Shown piece after piece: positions 11,573 to 23,899 of a DNA stretch of 64,000 bases. The DNA lies in assembly GCA_019722365.1 (NCBI GenBank), contig JADFUC010001904.1, positions 42,937 to 106,936 on the forward strand. The letters are read 5' to 3'. Every line of letters starts with the position of its first letter. Position 1 is the stretch's first letter. The position numbers and the translations under genes were made by a program. This DNA comes from Lithospermum erythrorhizon. Its lineage: Eukaryota > Streptophyta > Magnoliopsida > Boraginales > Boraginaceae. The notes beneath the pieces were generated by a model. The model had not been told where the DNA came from and made no database searches. It saw only the letters and a program-made list of their open reading frames with translations.

Positions 11573-12180
11573 TGATATTTTTCCATCATGTACTCTCTCA
11601 ATCCCTTTAACGTAGAAGATACATTTAATTTTACAATAATTTTTACGCAATTTCAAATTTATCTCATAATTCTATTTTCCTCCAATTCACTACACACAAA
11701 ATGGTCAAACGAAAATCATCTTAAGGATTTTCATTTTTAGAAAAGTCCAATGACAAGAGATCGAGGAGTACAATATGGGCTTTTTACATCTTTTATATAA
11801 TTCTTGTAAATAATTTATTAATATTATGTACCGAGCAAATTTTTTTAATATATTTCGAATGATCATTTTTAATAGGCTAGATAGAGTCGTATATTTTGAT
11901 GGTATATGGTATCAAGTAGTCCACTTTAGCATACTTTGCTGCATATATCTAATTGGCTAAAGCAAATCCACTCTGCTAAAATTCATCATCATCATCATTA
12001 AGCACAGTACTCTATAGATCATTCTCACACTTGATTAATAGAAACCAGACAAACATTATGAGACACGAACCAAATTGAGAGAGAATATGAAGAGAAAAGA
12101 GGAGTGACTTATTAAGAGTTTTGTGCCATGTTTCCAACATTTGGAAATGGAATGATGCTTGGGTTTAAGAGGGGTTTATT
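11573..12180 (+). promoter_or_regulatory. Upstream flank of PHO2, likely includes the promoter
   Basis: AT-rich, non-coding. Contains a short CAT/ATC microsatellite at 11983-11999. A pyrimidine-rich stretch at about 12185-12240 looks like the start of a plant 5' leader, which would place the promoter here. I could not assign a TATA box or a PHR1 site with confidence. Confidence 0.35.
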
Positions 12181-12364
12181 TAGGCCTCTCTAAATTCCCC
12201 TTCACCATTTTCAGTTCTTGAATTTCTCTCTCTTTTTTTAATATATATTATGGTTTATTGAAAATACCAGAAATTGCATATTCTAAGGAAATTGTCAAAA
12301 GGGTTATTTTGGTGGAAAAGTGTTCTTCATTTGCTTAAATTCATCAACTTGGAGGCTAATTGTC

Positions 12365-12775
12365 AAGATTCTTGGATATTTAATTTGGTACATATTTCTT
12401 TACTTATAATACTAGAGTATTTATTTTTCCATTATTAAGGGATATTTCATATGTTTTTATTAATATTTTGATTTTTTAATAATAGTATTGACCTTGATTT
12501 CGTCTTTTAACAACTTGGTTTTCGTTAAAGCTCCAAACTTTTTAGCTGTTAGTCTAATTTCTTTAGAAGCTGTGAAGATTCTTGAATATTTAATTTGGTA
12601 ATTACTTACCTGTGGTACTGTTTATTTTTCCAACACTTGAGACAAATTTCATATGTTTTTATTAATTTTTTGTTTTTTAATGTGTGTATTGAGCTTGATT
12701 TTGTCTTTTATCAACTTGGTTTTTGTTTCAAGTTCAAAACTTTTTGGCTACTAGTCTAGTTTCTTTAGAAGCTGG
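12365..12775 (+). repeat. Tandem duplication, two ~205-bp copies, in PHO2 leader
   Basis: The segment from AAGATTCTTGGATATTTAAT (12365) to TTTCTTTAGAAGCTG is repeated from AAGATTCTTGAATATTTAAT (12575) to a second TTTCTTTAGAAGCTG (ending about 12774). The two copies differ by scattered substitutions and short indels. Confidence 0.85.
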
Positions 12776-14250
12776 GATAAAGTTTGCAACTTTTATGCTT
12801 CCTTTTTGGTTATAGTTATCAACTATCAAGTATGGATAAGCATGAAATTTTGGAATTTTCTTTTCAAGAATAAGCATGAAGAATGTTAGTATTAGTGTTC
12901 TGAATAAACATACTACTTCTATCCCTAAAAAGATTCTTTAGTTTTGAATTGATTATAGATTTTGATGGTTGACTGTTTAAAAATTTGAGATAAAATATTT
13001 TGTATAATATTTGGTGAAATATAACAATAATATTTTCAACTTACTCTACTTTTAACGCGATAATTTTGATTCATGTATAATATTTGGTGAAATATAAGAA
13101 TAATAAAGGCCTAAAGTTCATTAACTTTGAGGATTGAAAATCTAACTATACAATTTTTTAAATGGAGTCAGTATTTGTTTTGTAGACAGAAGACATGATT
13201 GAATAGAGACATAATTCATGTGATATTTCTATTTAATAGGTCTCGTTATCAGAATATTCTCTTGTGTCTTAAGAATTGGTGTTGCTGATGAAGACGTAAT
13301 TACTTACTAATGTATGATATGGACAGCTCTGTTTCTTTGTGTATTTATTTGAACCAAATAATCCCATTTGAGGTATGAAGACTCATGTAGTTGTCAAATG
13401 GATGGAGAAGGACGATAATTTGGGGATATTAAAAGTCAATGGATTAAACTTAAATCGTGATACTTTACAAACAATATATTCATTGTTGGATTTACTTAAT
13501 ATTCAATAAATAACCCATATTCCTAGTATGTATGTGGTTTCGTTGAAGCTTTGTTTCCTAGGAAAAACCAATCTAGATACACCTTAGGTCGGGGTCTTAT
13601 ATTAAGATTAAGAATATGTCTAGTTTTTTTTTTTTTTTAAATTTGCAGAGTCTTATGCTCTTTTCATATCCATTTTCATGAACATAAATCTTAGACTAAG
13701 GTCTATTTTGCTTCTTATTGATTCTTCAGTTTCTTTTCGTGATATTTAGTAGATCTATGTGAGTTTTTCTATTTAATACTCCGTATATGATATTGTTCTT
13801 TAGATATTCTATTCAAGTGTTGACTACAAAAGAATGATCTCGATTGGTTGCCTGAATTATTTACATTTGACTTGAGTTGACTGTCTCTTGTTTCTGAAAA
13901 TTTATGTTAATAAATGAATTGCAGATTGCTGAAGCAAGGAATATCTAAAGTATTTATCGTTCTCATTTGGTGAAATAGATGGACTTACGCCTGCAGTTGA
14001 AACATTTGAGGAGAACTGGTGATGACTTTATGCTGCAAATTTGATCAATGCTTCACTTAGGGACATCTTATTTATTAATCTCTTAGATTCTGAATTAGAG
14101 AATTTCTTCATCCAGTCCAAATAGCATACAGTCCACCATCAACCCCCACCGCACCCAAAAAAAAAAATTACACATACACAAATGAAAAAAGGAAAAAAAT
14201 AAGTTGAAAGATAAATAGAAAGGTGTATTCCTTTATTTATAGTGTCGTTA

Positions 14251-14271
14251 TTGGGCAACTCTCCTTTGGCA
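14251..14271 (+). promoter_or_regulatory. miR399 target site 1 in PHO2 leader
   Basis: The 21-base segment begins TTGGGCAACT and ends CTCCTTTGGCA. Against the miR399 complement it differs at the first two bases (pairing the 3' end of the microRNA) and at base 9 (microRNA position 13). The seed side and the cleavage position are intact. Confidence 0.88.
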
Positions 14272-14467
14272 AATTAGAATTTTCTGTAGTTGACTGCATC
14301 TTCTGGACAGCTTGTCAGTTGACTATTACTCCATTTCAAGACATCAAACCACTGTGGCGTAGTAGATCACTGTATAAGGAAGTGCTTGTCTGGTACTTTT
14401 TCCTGATTTTGCTGTTGAACTTTTCGACTATTCTTCCTTGTTGTTCCATCTGGAACAGCATCCTTCA

Positions 14468-14488
14468 TTGGGCAAATCTCCTTTGGCA
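14468..14488 (+). promoter_or_regulatory. miR399 target site 2 in PHO2 leader
   Basis: Begins TTGGGCAAAT and ends CTCCTTTGGCA. It differs from the perfect miR399 complement only at its first two bases, opposite the microRNA 3' end. Confidence 0.92.
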
Positions 14489-14533
14489 TTTCGGAGTCCT
14501 CAGTTGGCTCCGTCACTCTCTACACCGTCTGTT

Positions 14534-14554
14534 CAGGGCAAATCTCCTTTGGCA
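14534..14554 (+). promoter_or_regulatory. miR399 target site 3 in PHO2 leader
   Basis: Begins CAGGGCAAAT and ends CTCCTTTGGCA. It is fully complementary to the common miR399 form that ends in CUG. It lies 46 bases after the end of site 2. Confidence 0.94.
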
Positions 14555-14887
14555 ATTTATCTCCAATTCGTTGGAGATACTATCTTAGTATCTTTCTATA
14601 ATATCAGATTATCCCGAATCCTTATCTGTTACCGGGGTACCATATTATTGTTTGGGTTATAGCTGATTGCTTATCAAGTTCTGTGAAAATAGCGGAATCC
14701 AGCCTGGAAGAGACAGAGATTCTATACTACTGACCTGAAACCAGGGACTAATCTCAAGGTCAGTGGTACATCTCTCATCCTTCAACTTCTGTAGTCGTAT
14801 TTCTGTTCATCCTTTCTAATTTTTTAATTTTTTTTTCTAATTGAATTTAATGTCATGTTCAGAAGTGTTCTTACACATCTCTGGACA

Positions 14888-17800
14888 ATGGACAGCAGTG
14901 ACTTCGATAGTTCTAGTGAAAGCAGTGACAGTGGATACCAGGATGACATTGAATTTATATATGATGGACATGCCTTCTCAATTTTATCAAATCTTGAGGA
15001 CTCAATCAACAAGATTGATGACTTCCTCTCTTTTGAGAGGTCATTTTCACTTGGTGAGATAGTGCGGTTAGTAACAGATCCATCTGGACAAATGGGACGA
15101 GTGGTCAATGTTGTTAAAATGGTGGACATTGAGAACATCTATGGTAAGAAGATACAAGGTGTAAATTCAAACGACATTCAGAAGATACACTCTCTCTCTG
15201 TTAATGATTACGTAGTGAAGGGCTCCTGGCTTGGGAAAGTGGATAAAGTTGTGGATTTCATAACTGTATTGTTTGACAACGGTACAAAGGTCAATTTGAG
15301 CACTACTGGACCTGAGAAGATCACACCCTTATCAACAAACTCACTTGAAGATTTCCAGTATCCTTTCTATCCAGGGCAACGTGTCAAGGTTGAGTCCTCA
15401 CTGGTGTCTCTACCAAGTGGATGGCTATGTGGATTGAGAAAAGATAAAAATGAGTATGGAACAGTCTGTTCTATTGATTCTGGACTTGTTTACGTTGGTT
15501 GGCTTGGTTGTGCAATGACTGGTTCTGACAAGGCTTCTACTCCACCCTGTTTGCAGAGTTCAAAAGAGTTGACATTGTTGTCTTGTTTCACCCATGCAAA
15601 TTGGCAGGTTGGCGACTGGTGCCTGCTTCCTACTTCTGACCATGAGAGCATCAGAAAGCAGATTCTATATACTGTTCCAGCTTGTCTGCTGAACAAAACT
15701 GATAAACTATTAGAAGAAAGCTTCATATTAAAAGAAAACATTCCCGAGGTTGCTGTTATCATGAAGACAAACACCAAACTGGATGTGATTTGGCAGGATG
15801 GGAGTTGGTCATCTAATCTAGACTCAGATTCTCTCTTTGCAGTAAATATGGTTGATGCTCATGACTATTTTCCTAATCAATTTGTGCTGGAAAAAGAAAC
15901 AAGCAATGATTCCAATGTTTATGGTGCTAGAAGATGGGGGGTTGTGAGGAGTGTGGATGCAACAGAAAGAACTGTTAAGGTGGAATGGATTACTAGTGCT
16001 GCTACAGATGATTTGGAAGAGCATACAGAAGAAATGGCAAGTGCATATGAATTGGTGGAGCACCCAGATTACTCATTCTGTCTGGGTGATGCAGTTTTTA
16101 CAACTGAAGATTATAAAGCTATTGAGCTAACTGGTGCAAGGACAACTGAAATGAAAAGTGTAGCGCAAGTTGGCACAGGGGCAGAAGAACCACATCCCAA
16201 GTGTACTGAAATTGGTGGGAGTCAGAGTCAGATCCCCAGTAGAAACTACTTGTCATGCATTGGCATTGTGGTGGGCTTCAAAGACGGGAATATTGAAGTA
16301 AAATGGGCTACTGGTACCACAAGCATGGTATATCTCATCTCTGTACATTATTAACTGTTATACTTGATCAACTTAGAAGGGTATTGTTCTTTCTCCTATA
16401 TAAGGGTTCACAGTAAAGAGAAAAAGTGAAAATGCTCCAGAACTACTGAATAATAGAACACTTAAGTTAGGGTTTTGATTTACTGAAGCCCACATTTGTT
16501 GTTTTCTTGCTTTCAGTTCTGGATCTACTGTTATCAGACTAACTTAGGGAACTGGGTGGACCTTTTATTTCCGTGCATCTAACATCAACATGGCCGAAGG
16601 TTGGGAAATTTCATTAATAGAGAAATAAACATACGTAGTTGTAGTGACTAGTGAGCCATTTTTCTTTATTCCAATATATCCAAGAGATGAAGAATATAAA
16701 AATCATTTCCGCATCTCGAATATTAGAAAATTTAATCATTTCCCTGTTGTCCTTGAGAATACTACATTTCCCAGAGCTGATAATTAAAGTTGTTAGTTAA
16801 TTTTACCATTTAAACCCCAAAAACTGCTCAAAGTCTTTATCCCATTTTAGAATTGTTGTGGTGTGACGAGTTTAACGGTTCTTTTGGCTAATTGTTGATA
16901 GTTGATATAATGTCATAACACATTACATCTGTGTTGTTTTCACTTCGGCTGATGTGTCTACATTCCCTTGTTTTATTCCCATGTAAGTTCAACAATATGT
17001 GGATAATGTAATAATTTTATGGCATCTTGCAATATACTGACAAGAGTTACGGAACACTGATCTTTCATACTAGTAGCAAATCAACTTTGAAAATAAATAA
17101 GTTCATCTGTTCTATACATCTGCACCTTTTTTTTACTCTTTCTGGCATCATACAGGTTAAACCATACCAGATCTACAAAATAGATAACTTTGATGTTTCC
17201 ACATCTCTTTCCAATGAGTACATTGAGCAATCGATTAACCAGATGGCTGTACCAGACAATCAATCGTATCAAGTCAAACCTAAGGTGAGAGTTAACCCTT
17301 CTCTCTCTCCTATGTATTATTTTATTCCAAGAACTGTCACTACAATGGTTGCACTCTCCCTTCTAGAAATTCCATTTATGTAAGGTTGTCTACTATGATA
17401 CTTCCTGATATATCTAGACTCTTAAAAATAGACTTACCTGTGTATGAATATCTACCATGGAATTCTTTATTTTTGACAAGGTTATTTATGAGAATTGTTT
17501 TTAAAGTTTGTTATATAGTTTATCCTCTTCATGTTTTTCAGGAATTTCTGGATATCCATGAAGGAAATGGTGATTGTGAAAAGACCTATTCCCTTCAGCA
17601 AACTGCTATGGACATTTTCTCCAGTATCACCTCAGGTCTTTACAACTTCGTGGGTGCATCTCTGTTCGGTAAATACGAACATGTAACAGACGATGAAGGA
17701 GCATCAAGATCTCTTGAGGAGGATGCATTTGAAGTTTCACAATTGGAACTTGAAGGTTTATCATTAGTGGATGTTACAGAAACAATTGGAGAACCAAATT

Positions 17801-19449
17801 CGAAGCAGAGTGTCAATGATCCTCAGATAGAAACTAATTTTACAGCTTCTTCGAACAAGAATTCAGATAGTTTTGTGAGTTTTGACATGGTTAGTGGCTG
17901 CTTGGACCACCATTTTGCTGATGGTGCTGGAAAAGACCTCCACTCGTTTCAGGTAAAATCTCGTTCACTTGTACTAATAATTAAGCCATAAAAGTTTTTC
18001 TAATGAAACGACTCTTTTAGTTAAAACTTTGCATATTGTTTTTCTATAGGTGAAAAATGGATGGATAAGAAAGGTTCAGCAAGAGTGGAGTATTTTAGAA
18101 AAAGAGCTTCCAGGTAAGAAATCCTGTAGTGATTTAATCTTGCATATTAGTAATCTATCGTAACTAAAATTTTCTCAAGCAAAAGTTACTGATTACAGTA
18201 TATCTCTTGTGAATTCCTTTAAGTGTACCTGCTTGAATGCTCATTTTCCTCATTGCATTCAAATATCATGCTCAATTCATGCGGATATGATTCCATTTCC
18301 TATAATTGCTCAAACACTGCTACATTGGTACTTCTGATATTTGGTTCTGTTTCATCCAACAAAAGATATTTTGCAATTGGAGAAAAACACAGTCCATTAG
18401 AGTTGCGTTGAACATTTGTAATATCTTTGCAGAGACAATCTATGTCCGTGTCTATGAGGACAGAATGGACTTGCTTAGAGCAGCCATAGTAGGTGCACCA
18501 GGAACTCCATACCACGACGGGCTTTTCTTCTTTGATATTCATCTTCCTTTTGAATACCCTCAGCAGCCTCCGGTAAGAATAATTGCCAATTTATATTCTA
18601 TTGCCTATAGCTTGTATAACTTATATATAATATTCTATTTTTTGCTTAGACTTCCTATGTATAGATGAACTTCCCTGAATGCCAGTGTATACTTCTTGAT
18701 CACATTAGTCATTGACATACATGATTGCAATTTCACAAAAGAACTTTAAACATCACAATGCATGCAGCTGGTGTACTATAATTCTGGTGGACTTCGTCTC
18801 AACCCAAACCTGTACGAATCTGGTAAAGTCTGTTTGAGTCTCCTCAACACATGGACTGGTTCTGGAAGTGAAGTTTGGAATCCTGGAAGCTCTAATATCC
18901 TTCAAATTCTCCTCTCCCTCCAAGCCCTTGTGCTTAATGAGAAGCCTTACTTCAATGAGGCAGGATATGATTCCCAAGCTGGGAAGGCTGAGGGTGAGAA
19001 AAATTCGATAAGCTACAATGAGAATGCATTTCTCATGAGCTGCAAGTCCATGGTTTACATCCTACGGAAGCCACCTCAGGTATGATAGTCTTCAATATGA
19101 TATTCAGTGTGAATACTATTCATTTCTGAAATATAGTCAAAGAAGATCATCGAGTCTGACGATGTATATTAGGCTTCATAGAAAATTCTGAAAATTTTGG
19201 TCCACATCGATGCAGCATTTTGAGGAACTTGTAGAGGAGCACTTCAACCGACATTCTGAAGCCATTTTGTTGGCCTGCAAAGCATACATGGGAGGAGCAC
19301 TTGTTGGTTCTGCATTCGGATCAAAGAACACTGAGCAAGAAAACCAATGCCGAAGCTCCACAGGCTTCAAGATCATGCTTACCAAGGTGTTCCCTGGACT
19401 AGTCGAAGCATTTTCTAACAAGGGTGTAGACTGCAGCCGTTTCCTATGA
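14888..19449 (+). CDS. PHO2: PHO2 / UBC24, large E2 ubiquitin-conjugating enzyme of phosphate homeostasis
   Basis: Seven exons: 14888-16327, 17156-17284, 17542-17952, 18050-18113, 18433-18572, 18768-19079 and 19216-19449. All junctions are GT-AG and join in frame to 909 codons plus TGA; Arabidopsis PHO2 is about 907. The start MDSSDFD opens an acidic, serine-rich stretch. Residues about 25-480 carry the Trp/Gly-rich N-terminal modules typical of this family (for example SFERSFSLGEIV and WQVGDWCLLP). The E2 core spans about 664-820, with VGAPGTPYHDGLFFFD, an NPN in RLNPNLYESG, and catalytic Cys750 (TGT at 18831) in KVCLSLLNTW. Known role: it ubiquitinates phosphate transport proteins such as PHO1 and PHT1 family members at endomembranes, and is repressed by miR399 during phosphate starvation. 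The three miR399 sites upstream fit. No frameshift or missing key residue is seen, so it looks functional. Start choice: 14888 matches the family N-terminus; an in-frame ATG at 14855 lies in or next to the leader intron. Confidence 0.95.
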
Positions 19450-20720
19450 ATTCAATAATTTTATAGCCTCTGACAGGGACCCATCTGACCCTTTCGGGGG
19501 GGCTAAAACTGATGTGAAAAAAGAACAAAAACTGTCAATATAATTTAAGACAAATGATGTGTGTAAAGTTGCTCCATGGATTGGTTTACATATAGTTCGT
19601 ATGATGTAAAAAGGTGTGTTTGGTTGGGAAAGAGTAAGTAGGCTCGACAAGTTAGGGTACTTGTTATGGTAAAAGTTGCTCATGTATCATAAATGGGAAA
19701 GTGAACTCTGGTTGCAAGAGGGTTTGTAATAGTTTCACTCTGCATATAAGGATCAATGTGTGTATCCTTAAGATTGATTGTAATAACTCCAGAAACCAAA
19801 AGAATATATAAAGATTGGGAGTGTATAGATTTGCTGGTGTTATCTAACTGTTTTGATACAGGTGATTATTTTGTTCTATCCTTTTCCCATGGACTTTTGA
19901 GATGCAGGGAATCCATGATCGACGTACAAAAGATGTCGTCGAGGGTTCTTAGATACTCACCTTCCCCCTTCTCAATGCAAAGGCAAAAATGGCTCCTCTC
20001 CTGCACAAGAGACTTTAGGTATAAATTTTCGAGGCATTCCAAATGGAAATATGAATTATCTGTCGGTGTATAGTTAATTAGGTTTATTCTGTGATGTAGC
20101 TTTTAAAAAAAAATTTTAAAATTTTTTTATGCAAAACATATGAGCAGATAGCCAAGAAAATTCATCTGTGTCAAAGTATTTCGAGTTTTGTGAAATTCAT
20201 CACGAACATAAAGAAGCATCTGAACAACCAAAAGTATTTGTTAAGTTTTAAATTACCACCTCCTCTTGTTAATTATTGGTAAGGCTCCTTACTTGTCATG
20301 TGATTACTTGTATTTTTTTTCCCAATTACTTGCCTCGATAGACAATAGTGATTCTCATATATTAATTAATTAAATTTCTATTTTTTTGTAAGATTCTTCA
20401 CATTGTTATTTTATACAATTATATGATTCCCGTATATTAATTAATTAAATTTTCAAAATGAAATATTGTACTTTCGTTAACAATTTTGAATGAATAGTCT
20501 ATATAACTAATTTTATATTTTATATGATTACTTCATTTTATTGTTATTAAAGGGACTCGTTTATATTTAGCGTAGAATTTTTATTATTTGTGAGACATTA
20601 CTGTATCTGTCATCTTTCCTATGAGTCTGTCAGTTACTTACTAAAAATTCTATTTTTCAATTAATAGTTACATGCTATATAAAAACACAATCCTTATTAA
20701 ACTCACCAAAATTTATATTT
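19450..20720 (+). other. 3' UTR and downstream flank of PHO2
   Basis: No further exon is seen. The transcript end is probably within the first few hundred bases, but no single poly(A) signal stands out. Further on the DNA is AT-rich, with a short duplicated segment (TATATTAATTAATTAAATTT at about 20358 and a near copy at about 20433). Small open frames at 19756-20073 show no recognised domain. Confidence 0.5.
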
Positions 20721-21448
20721 GAGTACTAAGAAGAGACGTGCGTTGCACACGGTGGCTTTGTTACAGTGATTGTACATTATAACTTTAACATAAAGGTAAA
20801 AAATTGTTATAGGAAAAAAGAAAATTATCTATGAAAGAAACTATATAAATTCAAGAAAATATTGTTTGTCTAAAACTATAAAATCATCGAAAGCTAAAAT
20901 AATATTTTCTGCCTATTCTAAATTCAATCATTAAACTTAACTAATCAAACCATTCCTTCTTTATCTTTTTTATGAAAGTTGATATCTTGATGCATGGTGA
21001 GCCTCTTTGCCGCTCCTCGTAGAATCAATTGGGATTATGTTGTTTCAATTTTTTGTTTCTTTGCCGGTTTAGTATCTTTTTCTTCTTCCTCTTTTGATAT
21101 TTTTTCATCCATCTCTTCATTTGTTTGGCTATTAGATTTTTTTTCCTAAGGACTGCCCTTCTTCGGCGATGGTAGAGAATTTGATGTCCTCGATGTTGCT
21201 CTTTTATAACATAATGTGGAACATGCACTCCTAAAAAATAGTTGAATTAAAATTTTTGTACGACTTTGATCAGAACTTTTCCTGTAATGTAAATTTGATC
21301 ACATCATTGTAAATTTTATTGTATAATATAATATTTTCATAACTGTCACATTAACAATATTAACATATACCTTCTATGTATTATTTTTCCATATAATAGG
21401 ACAAGCTATTGGATTTTTAGATTATGTTTTGTTTGAATATAAATTTTG
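20721..21448. other. AT-rich spacer, no gene recognised
   Basis: Contains an imperfect palindromic motif GACGTGCGTTGCACACG at about 20735-20752, of a kind often seen at the edges of dispersed plant repeats. A lysine-rich minus-strand frame lies at 21025-21228 and looks like translated low-complexity DNA. Nothing else can be assigned. Confidence 0.35.
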
Positions 21449-22345
21449 ATTCATGTGGGGGATGTTTGATGTTTAGAGGTTGTGAACCCAAAAATTTGGT
21501 AACCCTTTTGTATGTCAAAGAGTTGTGCAAAGCTTGGAATGAAACAATGAAAAATGACTTTGTCCCACATAGGAGAATTGTGAGGGAAAATGTCACTTGA
21601 TAAGCAAGATCACTCATTGACTTGAGTAAATGTGTTGCTAGTGCTAGGTGCAAATCCGGGAAAAATGAGCTCGGAAATTGTGGATCCAAGTGCTTATGCG
21701 CGACATGCGGACACGAATGCAATTCCGAAAAGAGATTAGAACCACCTTTTCTCCCGGATAGTTTGTTTTTGCACCAAGTTCCAGTGGATTCATGGCGGAT
21801 GACCGAGTAAATGCGCATCGATCCAGAAAAAGTTTCAAAACATTTCAAATACTTTCTTTGTTACAAATTGCATTTAGTGCGGTTTTAAATCAGCAACCAA
21901 TTGCTTTGAATGGCAGCCATCAATTGTATTGAGTGTAGGCTATTACGAATCTTACATATGTATTCATCCAGTAGCTCCTCCAAGGATTAGATCATCACAC
22001 ATGAAAATACACAAACAACTAGAGAGCTTCCATTCTCTCTTTTTCAATTGTTTCTTGTTAGGTGATTGTATCAAGCTTGTTTGCAGTTCGTCGACTGGTT
22101 CACTAGTGCTTGTGAAGTCAGTCTTGGGGTCATTTGTACGAAACAATCACCTTTATTGTCCTAAGCATCTACGGGAAGAGGTCGAATTTGTTTTAAGGAA
22201 AGCGTCTGACGTGACTTGATCCGGTTTATTTTTATGTTGTTTCGGTGTTGGTTGTAATCCATATGAATAAATTATTGTTATTCTTGTGCAAAGTATTGTC
22301 TTATAGTTCCGTATTTCCTATTAATTTCCCTAACTTAAAACAGAT
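21449..22345 (+). repeat. Probable 5' LTR of element E
   Basis: Lies just before a gag start and ends before a degenerate primer-binding-like stretch (TAGCTTCGGAGCTAC, about 22345-22360). Its left edge is taken at TGTTTGATGTTT, and a CCCACATAGG block typical of copia LTRs lies near 21568. No second copy was found, so limits are approximate. Confidence 0.45.
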
Positions 22346-22375
22346 AGCTTCGGAGCTACATATAATACTCTTGCT

Positions 22376-23420
22376 ATGGAGTCCAACGTTGATACTTCTG
22401 CTATCGATGTGAGTGCTACTCAGAATGTTCATGTTGCCGGATGTTGAATGGTCTGATGTGGACCACAGGTTGTTACGAGATGCTTACAGTGTTGTCGTAC
22501 TTCTATTTCGTTCTGTGCTTTGGCAATTGTTCCAGCCGGTTCCTGCCTCGGGTGTGGTGATCGGGGTTGTTCATCGACTTTATGATAATTTGACATTGTT
22601 TCCTAAATCTTCTAATGTTCCTATGATGCAGAAGAATAATCAACCCAAGCCTCCGGTGTTTTCCGGACATAATTTCAAGAGGTGGAGTCGGCGACCTTGA
22701 GCTGTAAGCTTGTGCTTTGGTTGAGGAACCTCCCACGGTTCAAGATGATGGTATATGGAGTTTGGCCGATGTTGAGGTCTGGAAACACTCCGACTACTTG
22801 AGTCGGAACTATGTGTTGACGTACCTATCAGATGATTTGTATAGTGTATATAAAACATACACTACTACAAAAAGATGTTGGGACGTACTTGAGTACAAAT
22901 AAGACTAGAGATACGAGGTGCCAAAAATTTACTATGGTAAATTTTTTGGACTATCTTATAGAGGATGACAAATTGGTAGAAGATCAATTTTGAGAATTTG
23001 AGATAATCTTCCATGAGTTTCATGCTGAGGGCATGGTATTAAGTGAGATGTTCAAGTTGGTATAATTTAGAAATTGCCAAATCTGGAAAGACTTGAACTA
23101 TTTAAGAACATGCGAAAGGATATGAATGCGGAGCAATTATCCGTGCCTTGAGGGGTTGAAGAAGGGAATAGAAGGCTAGGATTGTGAGTGTTTATCTAAC
23201 TCGCTGCTTGCGAGATGCAGGCAGTGTGGTTGAACTTGGACTTAACTAAATATCTTTCAAAGGGGAAGGCAGTGATTTGCTCCTAGGGGAGAATTCTTTC
23301 AAGAAGAGTGGTTCTACTTCTCGCGGGAATTCGGTCAAGGCTTTTGATGGGGTGTGTTACAATTATAACAAAAGAGGTAATAAGTCCTTAGAATATAAGT
23401 AACCCAAAGAGGAATATGAT
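22376..23420 (+). pseudogene. gag remnant of element E
   Basis: The ATG at 22376 starts MESNVDTSAIDVSA, and after frame changes a readable stretch at about 22765-22905 (DVEVWKHSDYLSRN, YSVYKTYTT) matches copia Gag. A further run around 22920-23050 ends in EFHAEGMV. A zinc-knuckle position at about 23351-23400 reads CYNYNKRGNKSLEYK. Compared with the usual CCHC pattern, the second Cys is Tyr, the His is Asn and the last Cys is Tyr, so it cannot bind zinc normally. Several stops and frameshifts. Confidence 0.7.
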
Positions 23421-23499
23421 GTGAAGAGCATGGCGAATATGGTCGGCTAAAGAATCAGATGAGATCAATTTATCGGATGTGATTTCTGAGGTGAATTAT

Positions 23500-23850
23500 G
23501 TGGGAACTAACCACTAGAGTGGTAGATCGATATTGGTGCTACTAGGCATGTTTGTTTTGTCAGTGATCATTTCACTACCTTCAAGCTACTTGCGAATGGT
23601 GAGAAGATGTACATGGAGAATAGTGCGACTTCCAATATTGAGGGAGAAGGAAATGTGGTGTTCAAGATGACTTCGAGAAAGGAAGTCACTCTAAACAATG
23701 TTTTGTATGTTTCAAAACTTAGGAAGAACTTGGTGTTTGGTTCTTTACATAGCAAACATGGATTTAAACATGTAATCGAGTTTGATAAAGTTGTACTTTC
23801 TAAGTCGGGTATGTTTGTTGGGAAAGGCTATGTGTTAGATGGCCTTTTCT
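23500..23850 (+). pseudogene. Protease and linker of element E
   Basis: An aspartic-protease segment reads IDIGATRHVCF at about 23529-23560; the family has D-T-G-A, so the catalytic Thr is Ile. An 81-codon open frame (23607-23852) follows. It has VTLNNVLYVSKLRKNL and GYVLDGLF, the usual linker between protease and the integrase zinc domain. The protease would cut the polyprotein; the altered active site suggests loss of function. Confidence 0.7.
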
Positions 23851-23899
23851 AAATGAATGTAATGGTTATGAATAAGATGAATAACACAAATGTTGCTTA

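Larger units (their letters stand above)
12181..14887 (+). other. PHO2: PHO2 5' leader region (UTR exons and introns)
   Basis: The stretch before the start codon contains the miR399 sites, so at least 14251-14758 is transcribed and kept in the mRNA. A good donor (CTCAAG|GTCAGT) at 14758/14759 and acceptor (TGTTCAG) ending at 14862 suggest a 104-base leader intron just before the ATG exon. Another acceptor, TTGCAG, ends at about 13923, so much of 12400-13923 may be a leader intron. A CT-rich stretch near 12185-12240 may be the 5' end. Exon limits other than the last intron are inference. Confidence 0.55.

Noticed and set aside
14223..14588. 121-codon plus-strand open frame in the PHO2 leader
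   Set aside because: It spans two of the three miR399 sites and matches no protein I know. The sites are conserved at the nucleotide level, so this looks like untranslated leader.
14855..14887. Upstream in-frame ATG for PHO2
   Set aside because: It falls in or at the edge of the likely leader intron (acceptor at 14862), and the family N-terminus matches the start at 14888.
15490..15777. Minus-strand open frame inside PHO2 exon 1
   Set aside because: Antisense shadow of a well-supported coding exon; no motif.
18306..18668. Open frame running through PHO2 exon 5 into its introns
   Set aside because: Only 18433-18572 matches the E2 domain; the rest is intron.
20735..20752. GACGTGCGTTGCACACG as the end of a named transposon
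   Set aside because: Similar short palindromes occur at edges of several plant repeat types; no partner end or target duplication was found.
21025..21228. Lysine/arginine-rich minus-strand frame
   Set aside because: Composition comes from T/C-rich low-complexity DNA; no domain or gene context.
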